Shown here one piece after another: positions 7,126-13,754 of a stretch of 13,754 nt of DNA. The translations under genes were made by a program, and so were the position numbers. Origin of the DNA: Proteobacteria bacterium UBA4457 (lineage in GTDB: Bacteria; Pseudomonadota; Gammaproteobacteria; Ga0077536). The notes under the pieces are model-generated. The model saw only the letters and a program-made list of their open reading frames with translations. It was not told the DNA's origin and ran no database searches. How positions within the stretch are numbered: the first letter of the stretch is position 1; the number at the start of each line of letters is the position of its first letter. Where the stretch lies: assembly GCA_002390205.1 (NCBI GenBank), contig DGOV01000131.1, positions 1-13,754 on the forward strand. The letters run 5' to 3'.

Positions 7126-7205
7126 AGCTTGTCCTTAGCAATTTAAAATCTAACGCAATCTCACCTTTATAACATAGGTATGATTTTTTCTGCATCCCAG
7201 TAATG

Positions 7206-7251
7206 CTCTAAATATCCCAAACCCACAGCACCGGTCTATTTCTGTTTAGAG
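7206..7251. repeat. 7-bp perfect inverted repeat in the divergent region
   Basis: CTCTAAA (7206-7212) and TTTAGAG (7245-7251) are perfect inverted copies 32 bases apart. They lie between the candidate minus-strand promoter and the first LLM gene. The loop is long for a hairpin; it could be two half-sites for a dimeric regulator, or chance. Confidence 0.25.
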
Positions 7252-7295
7252 AATCCTACTAGCTGAAACCTTCCCCTGCTTTTATCAGACCTCAA

Positions 7296-7301
7296 ATTAT
7301 A
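7296..7301 (-). promoter_or_regulatory. Perfect TATAAT -10 candidate for the LLM-LLM-MBL operon
   Basis: The minus strand reads TATAAT exactly, preceded by TGTT, close to but not exactly an extended -10. No good -35 hexamer is found 16-18 bases upstream. A transcript from here would have a leader of about 165 bases before ATG 7125. Tentative. Confidence 0.3.
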
Positions 7302-7330
7302 AACACAAGGAAACGCGTAAAATCAGTCTC

Positions 7331-7375
7331 TTGCGCCACAGGTATCCATTAACTAGAATATCTAATGATGGATAC
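7331..7375 (+). promoter_or_regulatory. Candidate sigma70 promoter with overlapping operator for the ketone-carboxylase operon
   Basis: TTGCGC (7331-7336) and TAGAAT (7354-7359) are separated by exactly 17 bases; the -10 matches consensus at 5 of 6. GTATCCAT (7342-7349) in the spacer and ATGGATAC (7368-7375) just past the expected transcription start are perfect inverted copies, with the dyad centre on the -10. A dimeric repressor bound there would block polymerase. The leader to ATG 7466 would be about 100 bases. No sigma54 -24/-12 element is seen, unlike the known AcxR-controlled acetone carboxylase operon of Xanthobacter. Confidence 0.45.
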
Positions 7376-7465
7376 GAAATACCGCTTTTTACGAGGTGTC
7401 TATTAGAAAGTAATTTTGCACGAATTCAAGAATTTAAAACAGTTGTCTAGCTGAGGGAAAACTAA

Positions 7466-9703
7466 ATGGCCACTATTGAAAAAGAAGTATTGAACCAACC
7501 CAATATGAAAGCGATTCCGGCACCTACGTTAGCTGAAGCCGTTGAAAAAAGAGACCGCTTGACTGAGTCAACTGGCAACTATTACGGAGTAAAAGAGCTC
7601 AGCCTGAAGAAAGCGGATCCCATCAGATATGAGCGCTTTTATTCGAAACTACATTCTGCCGTACTGGCCGCCCGCGAGTCCGCTAGATTTGTCGCGGCAA
7701 GTCCAGGTTCACGAGAAATGGGTGAGTGTCTTTGGGGCGTTACTACCGCAGAGGGCGATACATTAGCGCTTTCTTTAGGTTTCTTGTCACATACCGCTAT
7801 TTTCCCTACTGCTGTTAGGTATATGGCGGCAAACAACTATGATGTGAATGACGGTATTGAAGACGGAGATGTCTATGGCGTAAGTGATGGGCTTACTGGT
7901 GGTGTCCCCCACCCCGGTGATTTTTATTCATTTGTACCAATTGTTATCGAAGGAGAAGTCGTTGCATGGGCGGTCGGTATCAATCACCTAATGGAAAATG
8001 GTGCACCAGTTGCCGGCTCTTGGGCAACATTCTCAGTAGATACATTTATGGACGGGTTGGTAGTCCCTCCCATGCGGACAGGAAGAAAACTTCAGCAAGA
8101 GTCGTGGTGGAAAGCTATATGGGAAAGACGGACTCGCGCAGCAACTATGAATATTCTCGATGACAAGATGCGTTTAGCCGGTTGTGCGATGATTCACGAA
8201 GCTACGCATAAATTAATTGACGAGTTCGGAATTGATTACTACAAAACAGCGATCCGTGAAGTTATTGAAGAATCAAGGCGACGGGTTTTAGATAATATGA
8301 AATCCACAATGGTTCCAGGTACCTATACCGGTGCCGCCTTTAGAATGGCTCAATATAAGGGATTACAAACCATTTGGTCCCATGCGGACAAAAACACGCT
8401 TATTCATATTCGAGCAAGTGTAGAGCCTAATGAAAACGGTTTAAAAATTGATACCGAAGGTACGTCGCGTTGGGGCCATCACGCCTATAATGCCACACCA
8501 GGTGCGTCCGATGCAGCAGTGTTTCTTGGGATGATTAATTCATTTTCGCACAACACTAAAGTAACGGCTGGGATCGAACTGGCTGTTCAAAGACACTACC
8601 CGAAAGGTAGCATTCTGAATCCAGACAATGAATTCACAAGTAATGCTAATCCTTGGGCGCAAACTGTCACTTTGAACAATATTGGGTTCGGAGCCGTAAG
8701 CCGGGCAATGTTCAGCTTCGGTTACTTGGAAGAAGCATTTTGCGTAGATGGAAACTGGGGGGCTTGGCAAGGCCAAGGTACTGCGGAAGATGGCACGGCC
8801 TATGGCTTCACTAATTTTGAGTGGCTGGGCGGTTCAAGTCGAGGTGCTTGGTGCTTCAAGGATGGAGAGCCACTCGTTTGGGCAGCGTGGTCACAAATGG
8901 CAACAATAGGTGATGCGGAAGAATTTGAAAGTACAGTCCCCCCAATGTTTTACTTAGGTAGAAAACTTCTGCCCGGCTACTTCGGTGCGGGAAAATATCG
9001 TGGTGGGCCTGGCGAATCTGCTGTCCACTGGTGCGTAGAACCCGGTCAACACATTGGAATTACCCGCCCTAATGGTGGTTTGTCCTCGACTACCTCTGTC
9101 GCACTAGGAATGAACGGAGCATATCCAGGACCTTCTAGCTTCATGATATCTGCGAGAGGGACAAATTTAGACGAAGTCAATGCGAAAGGCTTAGCCCCTC
9201 GTGATGCCAGAGAAATGCTCGAAATGACAGATAGTGGGCTCCTAAAGGTTGATGATCTAAAAGTTTGGAAGACTGACTGTCCAGAGCTATCTATGGAACA
9301 CAATGACCTGTTCGTAGACGCGGCAGGCTCTTCTGGCGGTTGGGGGGATCCTTTAGACCGAGACCCTATGGCCGTTATAGAAGATCTCGACAGTGGGACC
9401 TGTCCTGACTACGATTTCGTCAATGAAATGCATGGAGTCGTTGCCTCGAAAAATAGCCTTGGTAATTGGGTTTTAGATACTGCTGCGACAGAAGCAAAAC
9501 GTATTGCACTCCGACAAGGTAGATTAGCTGAATCTATCGATGTCAAAGACTGGTGGACAGAAGAAAAAGAGATCGTTCAAAACGCGGCTTTTTTCCCAGA
9601 AGTTGGCCTCATGTATAACGAAAGTCTTTCGTTTGACAAGTTCAGAGACGAGTTTACCTCTTTTTGGAATCTGCCACGCGAATTTAACGTGCTAGAAGGA
9701 TAG
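7466..9703 (+). CDS. Acetone-carboxylase-type alpha subunit (hydantoinase B / oxoprolinase family)
   Basis: A 745-residue protein of the HyuB/AcxB family, close to the 776 residues I recall for Xanthobacter AcxB. Such alpha subunits hold the Mn site where an enol(ate) of the ketone meets CO2 from carboxyphosphate, in an alpha2-beta2-gamma2 cytoplasmic complex. The Mn ligands I recall for AcxB (His150, Asp153, His175) have matching residues here at His149 and Asp152 in VPHPGDF and His174 in INHLMENG. Other family marks are GDVYGVSDG (134-142), PPMRTGRKL, LDDKMR and a C-terminal GGWGDPLDRDP. The start has GAGGG (7453-7457) upstream. It is the first gene of the operon and is followed after four bases by the gamma subunit, which rules out a plain hydantoinase. 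The natural ketone may differ from acetone. Confidence 0.92.
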   Translation: MATIEKEVLNQPNMKAIPAPTLAEAVEKRDRLTESTGNYYGVKELSLKKADPIRYERFYSKLHSAVLAARESARFVAASPGSREMGECLWGVTTAEGDTLALSLGFLSHTAIFPTAVRYMAANNYDVNDGIEDGDVYGVSDGLTGGVPHPGDFYSFVPIVIEGEVVAWAVGINHLMENGAPVAGSWATFSVDTFMDGLVVPPMRTGRKLQQESWWKAIWERRTRAATMNILDDKMRLAGCAMIHEATHKLIDEFGIDYYKTAIREVIEESRRRVLDNMKSTMVPGTYTGAAFRMAQYKGLQTIWSHADKNTLIHIRASVEPNENGLKIDTEGTSRWGHHAYNATPGASDAAVFLGMINSFSHNTKVTAGIELAVQRHYPKGSILNPDNEFTSNANPWAQTVTLNNIGFGAVSRAMFSFGYLEEAFCVDGNWGAWQGQGTAEDGTAYGFTNFEWLGGSSRGAWCFKDGEPLVWAAWSQMATIGDAEEFESTVPPMFYLGRKLLPGYFGAGKYRGGPGESAVHWCVEPGQHIGITRPNGGLSSTTSVALGMNGAYPGPSSFMISARGTNLDEVNAKGLAPRDAREMLEMTDSGLLKVDDLKVWKTDCPELSMEHNDLFVDAAGSSGGWGDPLDRDPMAVIEDLDSGTCPDYDFVNEMHGVVASKNSLGNWVLDTAATEAKRIALRQGRLAESIDVKDWWTEEKEIVQNAAFFPEVGLMYNESLSFDKFRDEFTSFWNLPREFNVLEG

Positions 9704-9707
9704 GGCC

Positions 9708-10271
9708 ATGAGCGATGATATTTCTATCAGCAAAGGAATTGTTGAACAACTAATCGATGGACAAATTGATGACGACAACTTAGAGCGGCTACTCAAGCTA
9801 CCTAAAAAAGACAGTAGTCGTTTTTTTAACTACATAGAAGTACTCCAAGGTCGAGTAAAATGGAAAGATAAAATTCTACTTCGTTTATCCGATAAGCTCT
9901 ATATTGTCAGCCAAGGAACGGGAAAACGTATAACGAAGTGTGAATGTGGTCACGAATTTGGAGATTACCGTTCGAATTGGAAACTCCAGAGCAAGGTCCG
10001 AGTAAGAAAGACAGCGGAGGAAATGAAAGCTGTCTATGACCCTAAGCCTGCTGTTCCAGAAGCAGGATGGCAGGAAATTAGAGAATATTTCTGCCCAAGC
10101 TGTGCGACACAACACGCCGTTGAAGTAGTTCCTCCTGGCTATCCTATAGTCATGGAAATGTTACCAGATCTAGATAAGTTCTATAGCGACTACTTAGGTA
10201 AGCCTCTAGCTGATGCTGCCAGTGACTGGTATCAAGATAAAACATCTGACACGACCAGCAACTGGGGATAA
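9708..10271 (+). CDS. Acetone-carboxylase-type gamma subunit (zinc-ribbon, AcxC-like)
   Basis: A 187-residue protein matching the acetone carboxylase gamma family, recognised by GIVEQLIDGQID (10-21), FFNYIEVLQGR (39-49), KCECGHEFGDYR.NWKL (77-93) and REYFCPSC (125-132). Cys78, Cys80, Cys129 and Cys132 form the zinc-ribbon site. The small subunit clamps the alpha and beta subunits and is essential in the known enzyme. Its presence separates this operon from hydantoinases and 5-oxoprolinases, which lack it. Xanthobacter AcxC is, as I recall, about 168 residues; here the excess is mainly a polar tail (about 170-187, ADAASDWYQ...TTSNWG). The ribosome site AGAAGGA (9694-9700) lies in the last codons of the alpha gene, so the two are translationally close. 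The beta subunit follows 68 bases later, giving the unusual order alpha-gamma-beta. Confidence 0.93.
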   Translation: MSDDISISKGIVEQLIDGQIDDDNLERLLKLPKKDSSRFFNYIEVLQGRVKWKDKILLRLSDKLYIVSQGTGKRITKCECGHEFGDYRSNWKLQSKVRVRKTAEEMKAVYDPKPAVPEAGWQEIREYFCPSCATQHAVEVVPPGYPIVMEMLPDLDKFYSDYLGKPLADAASDWYQDKTSDTTSNWG

Positions 10272-10339
10272 ATTCCTGGAGTTTTATTCAAGCCTGCTTT
10301 CGTTGCCGAGAGTGCGCAAACTATTTTGGAGAGAATAAC

Positions 10340-12508
10340 ATGAGCACAACTGCTCCTGCCGGTCCACATACTGGCGATCTTATACTTGCCCTCGATGCCG
10401 GAGGAACCATGACCGATGCAATACTTGTAAAACCTGATGGTACATTTACTGTAGGTAAATCAATTAGCCGAAAAGAAGATCAGCAAAAGAGTTATCGCGA
10501 TTCTGTCGCAGATGCTGCCCAATCTATAGGTTTAACCTCCGAAGACGTACATGAACGACTGGCCGCTGACGTTTACTGTGGCACAGGCATGTTAAATACA
10601 ATCCTGACCGGAGATGGAAGAAAAGTAGGACTACTAGTCACCCGTGGTTTTGAAGACCTGACGGTCATGGAAGGTGGATTAAGTTACTTAGGGCAGAGTC
10701 AAGCCGAATCATTGCATCAACAGTTGCATAAGCACACTCGACCTCTGGTAGAACCTAAGAATGTTCTTGGCGTAAGTGAAAGAATTGGCGGTGGTTGTTA
10801 CCTTGGTGAAATACATTTGCCAGCAGGACATGTTCTAATCCCGCTCAATGAAGAACAGGTCAAAGTAGGCACGAAGAAATTATTGGATGAAGGCTGTGAA
10901 GTTATTGGTATTCTTTTTCTGTATTCATTCGTTGACCCTCGTCATGAACACCAAGCTAAAGCTATTGCCGAAAAAATAATTGAAGACAAAGGATTAAAAA
11001 TCCCGGTAGTGTGCTCCGCGGATGTCGCACCTGTGGCTAAAGAAAATAGTCGACTCAAAAGTCTTTTGTTCCAATGCTTTGCTGCTGAACAAGTCAGAGC
11101 ATCTCTATTAGATGTGGAGAAAGCGGCACGCGAATTAGGCTTTGATGGCCGGTTACTAACGTTGCTCTCTTACGGCGGCGCTGTAAATATGGACTATACT
11201 AGGCTGTATGAAACTATGATATCAGGGCCAGTGGGCGGCTTAATTGGAGCACAGTTTTTAGGCAATGTTTTAGATTTAGATAATATTGTTACCGCTGACA
11301 TGGGCGGTACTAGCTTTGACGTTGGTCTGATTATCGACAAACGAATCGGTATAGCGAAAAGCGCAGATATAGCCGGCCATCGGCTAGCGCTGCCTATGGT
11401 AGAGCTAGACTCTGCCGGCCAAGGCGCTGGATCAGTAGTTTGGGTAGACGAGTACAAACGACTGCATGTCGGCCCTGAATCTGCTGGTGCAGCTGTTGGG
11501 ATCTGCCTCAACTACGATCGACTAACCGTGACAGACATCAATGTCGCACTCGGGTATGTCGACCCAGACTATTTCTTGGGCGGACAAGTCAAGCTTAATA
11601 AGGAGATAGCATTAAAAGCCTTAAAAGAAACAGTAGCCGACCCTCTCGGCCTTGATGTCTACGAAGCTGGAGCAGGACTCCTTCAAATAATTAACACCGA
11701 AATGAATGATCTTTTGCGCACGATGATAGCCTCCAAGGGATATGATACGCATGACTTCACCATGCTTTACTACGGAGGAGCTGGGCCTGTGCACATGTAC
11801 GGCTTCGCTGAAGGCATAGAATTCAAGGACGTAATCACTATTCCATGGGCGGCCGGTTTTTCAGCATTTGGAGCGGCCTGCGCTGAATATATGCACAGGT
11901 ATGACCGCGGGACACGTGCACTAATCCCCAACCAATCGAGTGATGCACATCTTGCGAAAATTGCCAAAGATATCCATACCACCTGGAGAGAAATGGAGCA
12001 CGAAGCCAGAACACAAATGAAAGCAGAAGGTATCGACCCAGACACTGTCACGTTCCGATACGGAGTATCGGCTCGATATATGGGGCAAATTGAAAGTTTC
12101 AATACCGCGTTGGAAAATGGTGTGATGGATGGTCCGAATGATATACAGACTATGATCACCGCGTTCGAGACTATGTATTCTAAAGTCTATCCAGAAGGCG
12201 CCAAATTTGGCAGTGCCGGCTACTCATTGACAGATATTCACCTTGAAGCTATAGCAGACAAACCCCAACCAAAACTACTGAGGCATGACTTGTCCGGTTC
12301 GGAAGCAGATGCCAGTGCATTCGTAGAAAAGCGTGACGTGTATCATAAAGACGGATGGGTCAGCTTTGATGTTTGGGAAATGGGGGAATTAAAAGCTGGA
12401 AACACGGTCAAAGGCCCGTCGATAATTCGTGATCCAATGACTACCGTAGTTATCCCTCCAAATAAGGAAATGTACATAGACGAATATCTTATCCTTCACT
12501 ACAGCTAA
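10340..12508 (+). CDS. Acetone-carboxylase-type beta subunit (hydantoinase A family, ATP-binding)
   Basis: A 722-residue protein of the HyuA/AcxA family (about 717 residues in the known enzyme). It has the actin/hexokinase-type ATPase fold: phosphate loop DAGGTMTD (19-26), a second one ADMGGTSFDV (319-328), and YGGAGPVH (478-485). In acetone carboxylase this subunit uses ATP to make phosphorylated ketone and carboxyphosphate, passed to the Mn site of the alpha subunit. Strings such as DAGGTMTD, VSGP/ISGPVGG, DSAGQGAGS and WAAGFSAFG follow AcxA closely. The start has TTGGAGAG (from 10326) upstream. It follows the gamma subunit by 68 bases and precedes the FAH-family gene by 16. The chain is full length with no key motif missing. 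Acetophenone carboxylase (Apc) subunits are the main alternative relative; the AcxC-type gamma neighbour favours the Acx side. Confidence 0.93.
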   Translation: MSTTAPAGPHTGDLILALDAGGTMTDAILVKPDGTFTVGKSISRKEDQQKSYRDSVADAAQSIGLTSEDVHERLAADVYCGTGMLNTILTGDGRKVGLLVTRGFEDLTVMEGGLSYLGQSQAESLHQQLHKHTRPLVEPKNVLGVSERIGGGCYLGEIHLPAGHVLIPLNEEQVKVGTKKLLDEGCEVIGILFLYSFVDPRHEHQAKAIAEKIIEDKGLKIPVVCSADVAPVAKENSRLKSLLFQCFAAEQVRASLLDVEKAARELGFDGRLLTLLSYGGAVNMDYTRLYETMISGPVGGLIGAQFLGNVLDLDNIVTADMGGTSFDVGLIIDKRIGIAKSADIAGHRLALPMVELDSAGQGAGSVVWVDEYKRLHVGPESAGAAVGICLNYDRLTVTDINVALGYVDPDYFLGGQVKLNKEIALKALKETVADPLGLDVYEAGAGLLQIINTEMNDLLRTMIASKGYDTHDFTMLYYGGAGPVHMYGFAEGIEFKDVITIPWAAGFSAFGAACAEYMHRYDRGTRALIPNQSSDAHLAKIAKDIHTTWREMEHEARTQMKAEGIDPDTVTFRYGVSARYMGQIESFNTALENGVMDGPNDIQTMITAFETMYSKVYPEGAKFGSAGYSLTDIHLEAIADKPQPKLLRHDLSGSEADASAFVEKRDVYHKDGWVSFDVWEMGELKAGNTVKGPSIIRDPMTTVVIPPNKEMYIDEYLILHYS

Positions 12509-12524
12509 AAAAGAGACTTTTAAA

Positions 12525-13385
12525 ATGAAATTAGCTACTTTCCGAATAGACGGAGAAAAACGAATAGGACGGGTCGAAAACGATATCCTTATTGACTTGT
12601 CTAAGGCCGATGTCCCTCGAGAAATGATCGCATTTTTAGAGGCTGGTGATGCGGCTTTGCGTAAAGCTCAAAACTATAAAGGTCAAGAACATAGTCTTTC
12701 CCAAGTTGAGCTATGCCCACCTATCCATCGACCGCCCAAAATTCTAGCGGTCGGATTGAATTATAAGGATCATATTGAAGAAACAGGTTTGGATACCCCC
12801 GACTTCCCGATGTTCTTCAACAAGCAATCTACCGCCGCTAATGGGCCATATGGGAACGTCCATTTGCCGAAAGTGTCTGATAAACTAGATTACGAGGGAG
12901 AATTTGGCTTTGTGATCGGCAAACGTTGTAGACACGTAACTAAAGAAAATGCACATTCAGTCATAGCCGGATATGTTGTTTGTAACGACGTGAGTGTTCG
13001 TGATTGGCAAATGCGCTCTCAGACTTTCACGTTAGGGAAATCATTCGATACCCACTGCCCGTTTGGACCCTGGATCACTACGAAAGATGAAATTGAAGAC
13101 CCGCATAATCTAGATATCAAAACATGGGTAGACGGTGAGCTACGTCAAGACTCAAATACACGACATCTTGTATTTAACTGTTTCGATCAAATTGCTACAT
13201 TGACAGCAGCCTTTACTCTAGAAGTCGGCGATTTAATATTAACTGGTACACCCAGTGGAGTAGGTATAGGACTTGATCCCAAAAAATTTCTGACTAAAGG
13301 TCAAACAGTGAAAATAGAAATCCCTGAGCTGGGATATATTGAAAACACTATCGTGTCAGAACCAGAAGCTACCGCTACCACTTAA
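12525..13385 (+). CDS. Fumarylacetoacetate hydrolase (FAH) family enzyme
   Basis: A 286-residue protein, typical of single-domain-plus-N-terminal FAH-family enzymes that cleave C-C bonds of diketo acids, or decarboxylate or hydrate related oxo acids. Metal ligands are Glu124 and Glu126 in DYEGEFGFVIGK and Asp155 in CNDVSVRDWQ. The lid dyad His83-x-x-Glu86 in LNYKDHIEE has the same spacing as His30/Glu33 of FAHD1 acylpyruvase/oxaloacetate decarboxylase. Lys172 in GKSFD and the LTGTPSGVGIG loop (239-249) complete the active site. The start at 12525 has only a weak AGAGA (12512-12516); translational coupling from the beta subunit 16 bases upstream is possible. The FAH gene is fourth in the operon, so its substrate is probably a product made downstream of ketone carboxylation, or a beta-diketone. 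Exact activity open. Confidence 0.92.
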   Translation: MKLATFRIDGEKRIGRVENDILIDLSKADVPREMIAFLEAGDAALRKAQNYKGQEHSLSQVELCPPIHRPPKILAVGLNYKDHIEETGLDTPDFPMFFNKQSTAANGPYGNVHLPKVSDKLDYEGEFGFVIGKRCRHVTKENAHSVIAGYVVCNDVSVRDWQMRSQTFTLGKSFDTHCPFGPWITTKDEIEDPHNLDIKTWVDGELRQDSNTRHLVFNCFDQIATLTAAFTLEVGDLILTGTPSGVGIGLDPKKFLTKGQTVKIEIPELGYIENTIVSEPEATATT

Positions 13386-13400
13386 TCAACGGGTACAAAA

Positions 13401-13754
13401 ATGAAAGCTTGGCAATTTGAATCTTATGGCCCTTATAACGAAGTACTTAAATGGTCAGACCGAGAAATGCCAATTGTAAAAACGGATACGGCGATAGTTA
13501 AAACTTCTGCAGTGTCTTTGAATTTCCCCGATTTGTTAGTTTGCCAAGGCTTATACCAGGTAAAAGCTCCCCTTCCTGCGGTTCCTGGAGTCGAAGGAAT
13601 AGGTATAGTCGAGTCTGCAGGGCCTTCAAGCAAATTCCAAGCCGGAGACCGAGTCGCTGGTTTCTGTCATGGTGGTGGAACACTCGCAGAATACTTCGAA
13701 GTGACGAACAACAGTGCTTGGTTAGTGCCTGATTTTGTATCAGATGAAGCCGGT
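13401..13754 (+). CDS. Zinc-free quinone oxidoreductase-like MDR protein, partial (3' end beyond right edge)
   Basis: From ATG 13401 the frame is open for 118 codons to the edge. MKAWQFESYGP, SAVSLNFPDLLVCQGLYQVK (36-55), LPAVPGVEGIGIVE (58-71) and FQAGDRVAGF (79-88) are the N-terminal GroES-like domain of medium-chain dehydrogenases/reductases of the NADPH:quinone oxidoreductase (zeta-crystallin) branch. The NFPDLL block stands where zinc alcohol dehydrogenases carry their catalytic Cys, so no catalytic zinc is expected. Such enzymes reduce quinones or the C=C bond of enones with NADPH. The nucleotide-binding Rossmann domain lies off the window. It follows the FAH gene by 15 bases in the same operon; its ribosome site is weak. 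A role in reducing an unsaturated ketone intermediate is inferred from position only. Confidence 0.88.
   Translation, partial: MKAWQFESYGPYNEVLKWSDREMPIVKTDTAIVKTSAVSLNFPDLLVCQGLYQVKAPLPAVPGVEGIGIVESAGPSSKFQAGDRVAGFCHGGGTLAEYFEVTNNSAWLVPDFVSDEAG

Larger units (their letters stand above)
7126..7465. other. Divergent 340-bp intergenic region between units C and D
   Basis: No gene is seen here. It holds the likely promoters of both divergent operons, an 8-bp inverted repeat (7342-7349 / 7368-7375) astride the plus-strand -10, and a weaker 7-bp one, CTCTAAA (7206-7212) with TTTAGAG (7245-7251), in what would be the minus-strand leader. The plus-strand Shine-Dalgarno GAGGG is at 7453-7457. No regulator gene is encoded inside it. 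Confidence 0.7.

Noticed and set aside
7168..7180. T-run at the left of the divergent region as a terminator
   Set aside because: No GC-rich hairpin precedes it on either strand and no gene ends there.
7406..7420. Sigma54 -24/-12 promoter before the carboxylase operon (TTGCA at 7416-7420)
   Set aside because: No GG dinucleotide lies at the required distance upstream, so only the -12-like half is present.
11194..12159. Minus-strand open frames of 105 and 129 residues
   Set aside because: They are antisense shadows inside the carboxylase beta subunit and have no recognisable domain.
7466..12508. Annotation of the alpha and beta subunits as hydantoinase or 5-oxoprolinase
   Set aside because: The gamma subunit between them is specific to acetone-carboxylase-type enzymes, and both large chains follow AcxB/AcxA motifs closely.

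Overview
The window is a densely coded piece of a Gram-negative bacterial genome of moderate GC, judged by eye at about 45%. The Gram-negative call rests on the product at 2980-4050, which has a signal peptide and the C-terminal Phe of an outer-membrane beta-barrel. The mix of a DUF2946-like protein, a Met/His-rich outer-membrane protein, CaiB/BaiF CoA-transferase and luciferase-like oxidoreductases fits an environmental, perhaps marine, proteobacterium, most likely a gammaproteobacterium. That placement is inference. I see no rRNA, tRNA, CRISPR array or insertion sequence.

The layout is four transcription units. (A) Minus strand, 2365 to the left edge: a CaiB/BaiF (class III) CoA-transferase, then an HMG-CoA-synthase-like (thiolase-fold) protein cut by the window edge. 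(B) Plus strand, 2449-4050: a small histidine-run protein resembling DUF2946, then a Met/His-rich outer-membrane protein; together they look like a copper or other metal module. (C) Minus strand, 7125-4076: two luciferase-like (LLM) oxidoreductases, the second of an F420-type subfamily, then a metallo-beta-lactamase-fold hydrolase. (D) Plus strand, 7466 to the right edge: all three subunits of an acetone-carboxylase-type enzyme in the order alpha (hydantoinase B-like), gamma (zinc-ribbon), beta (hydantoinase A-like), then a fumarylacetoacetate-hydrolase-family enzyme and a quinone oxidoreductase cut by the edge.

Units C and D diverge from a 340-bp intergenic region. It holds a plausible sigma70 promoter whose -10 element lies inside an 8-bp perfect inverted repeat, the geometry of a repressed promoter. 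Units B and C converge on a 13-bp hairpin that could end transcription in both directions.

My reading is that A, C and D form a degradation locus for a ketone-bearing compound. An ATP-dependent ketone carboxylase would add CO2. LLM oxidoreductases, an MBL hydrolase, a FAH-family C-C hydrolase or decarboxylase and a quinone oxidoreductase would handle side routes or later steps. CoA transfer and a thiolase-fold enzyme would feed the product to central metabolism. The substrate cannot be read from the sequence. The metal module B sits in the middle without an obvious functional link.
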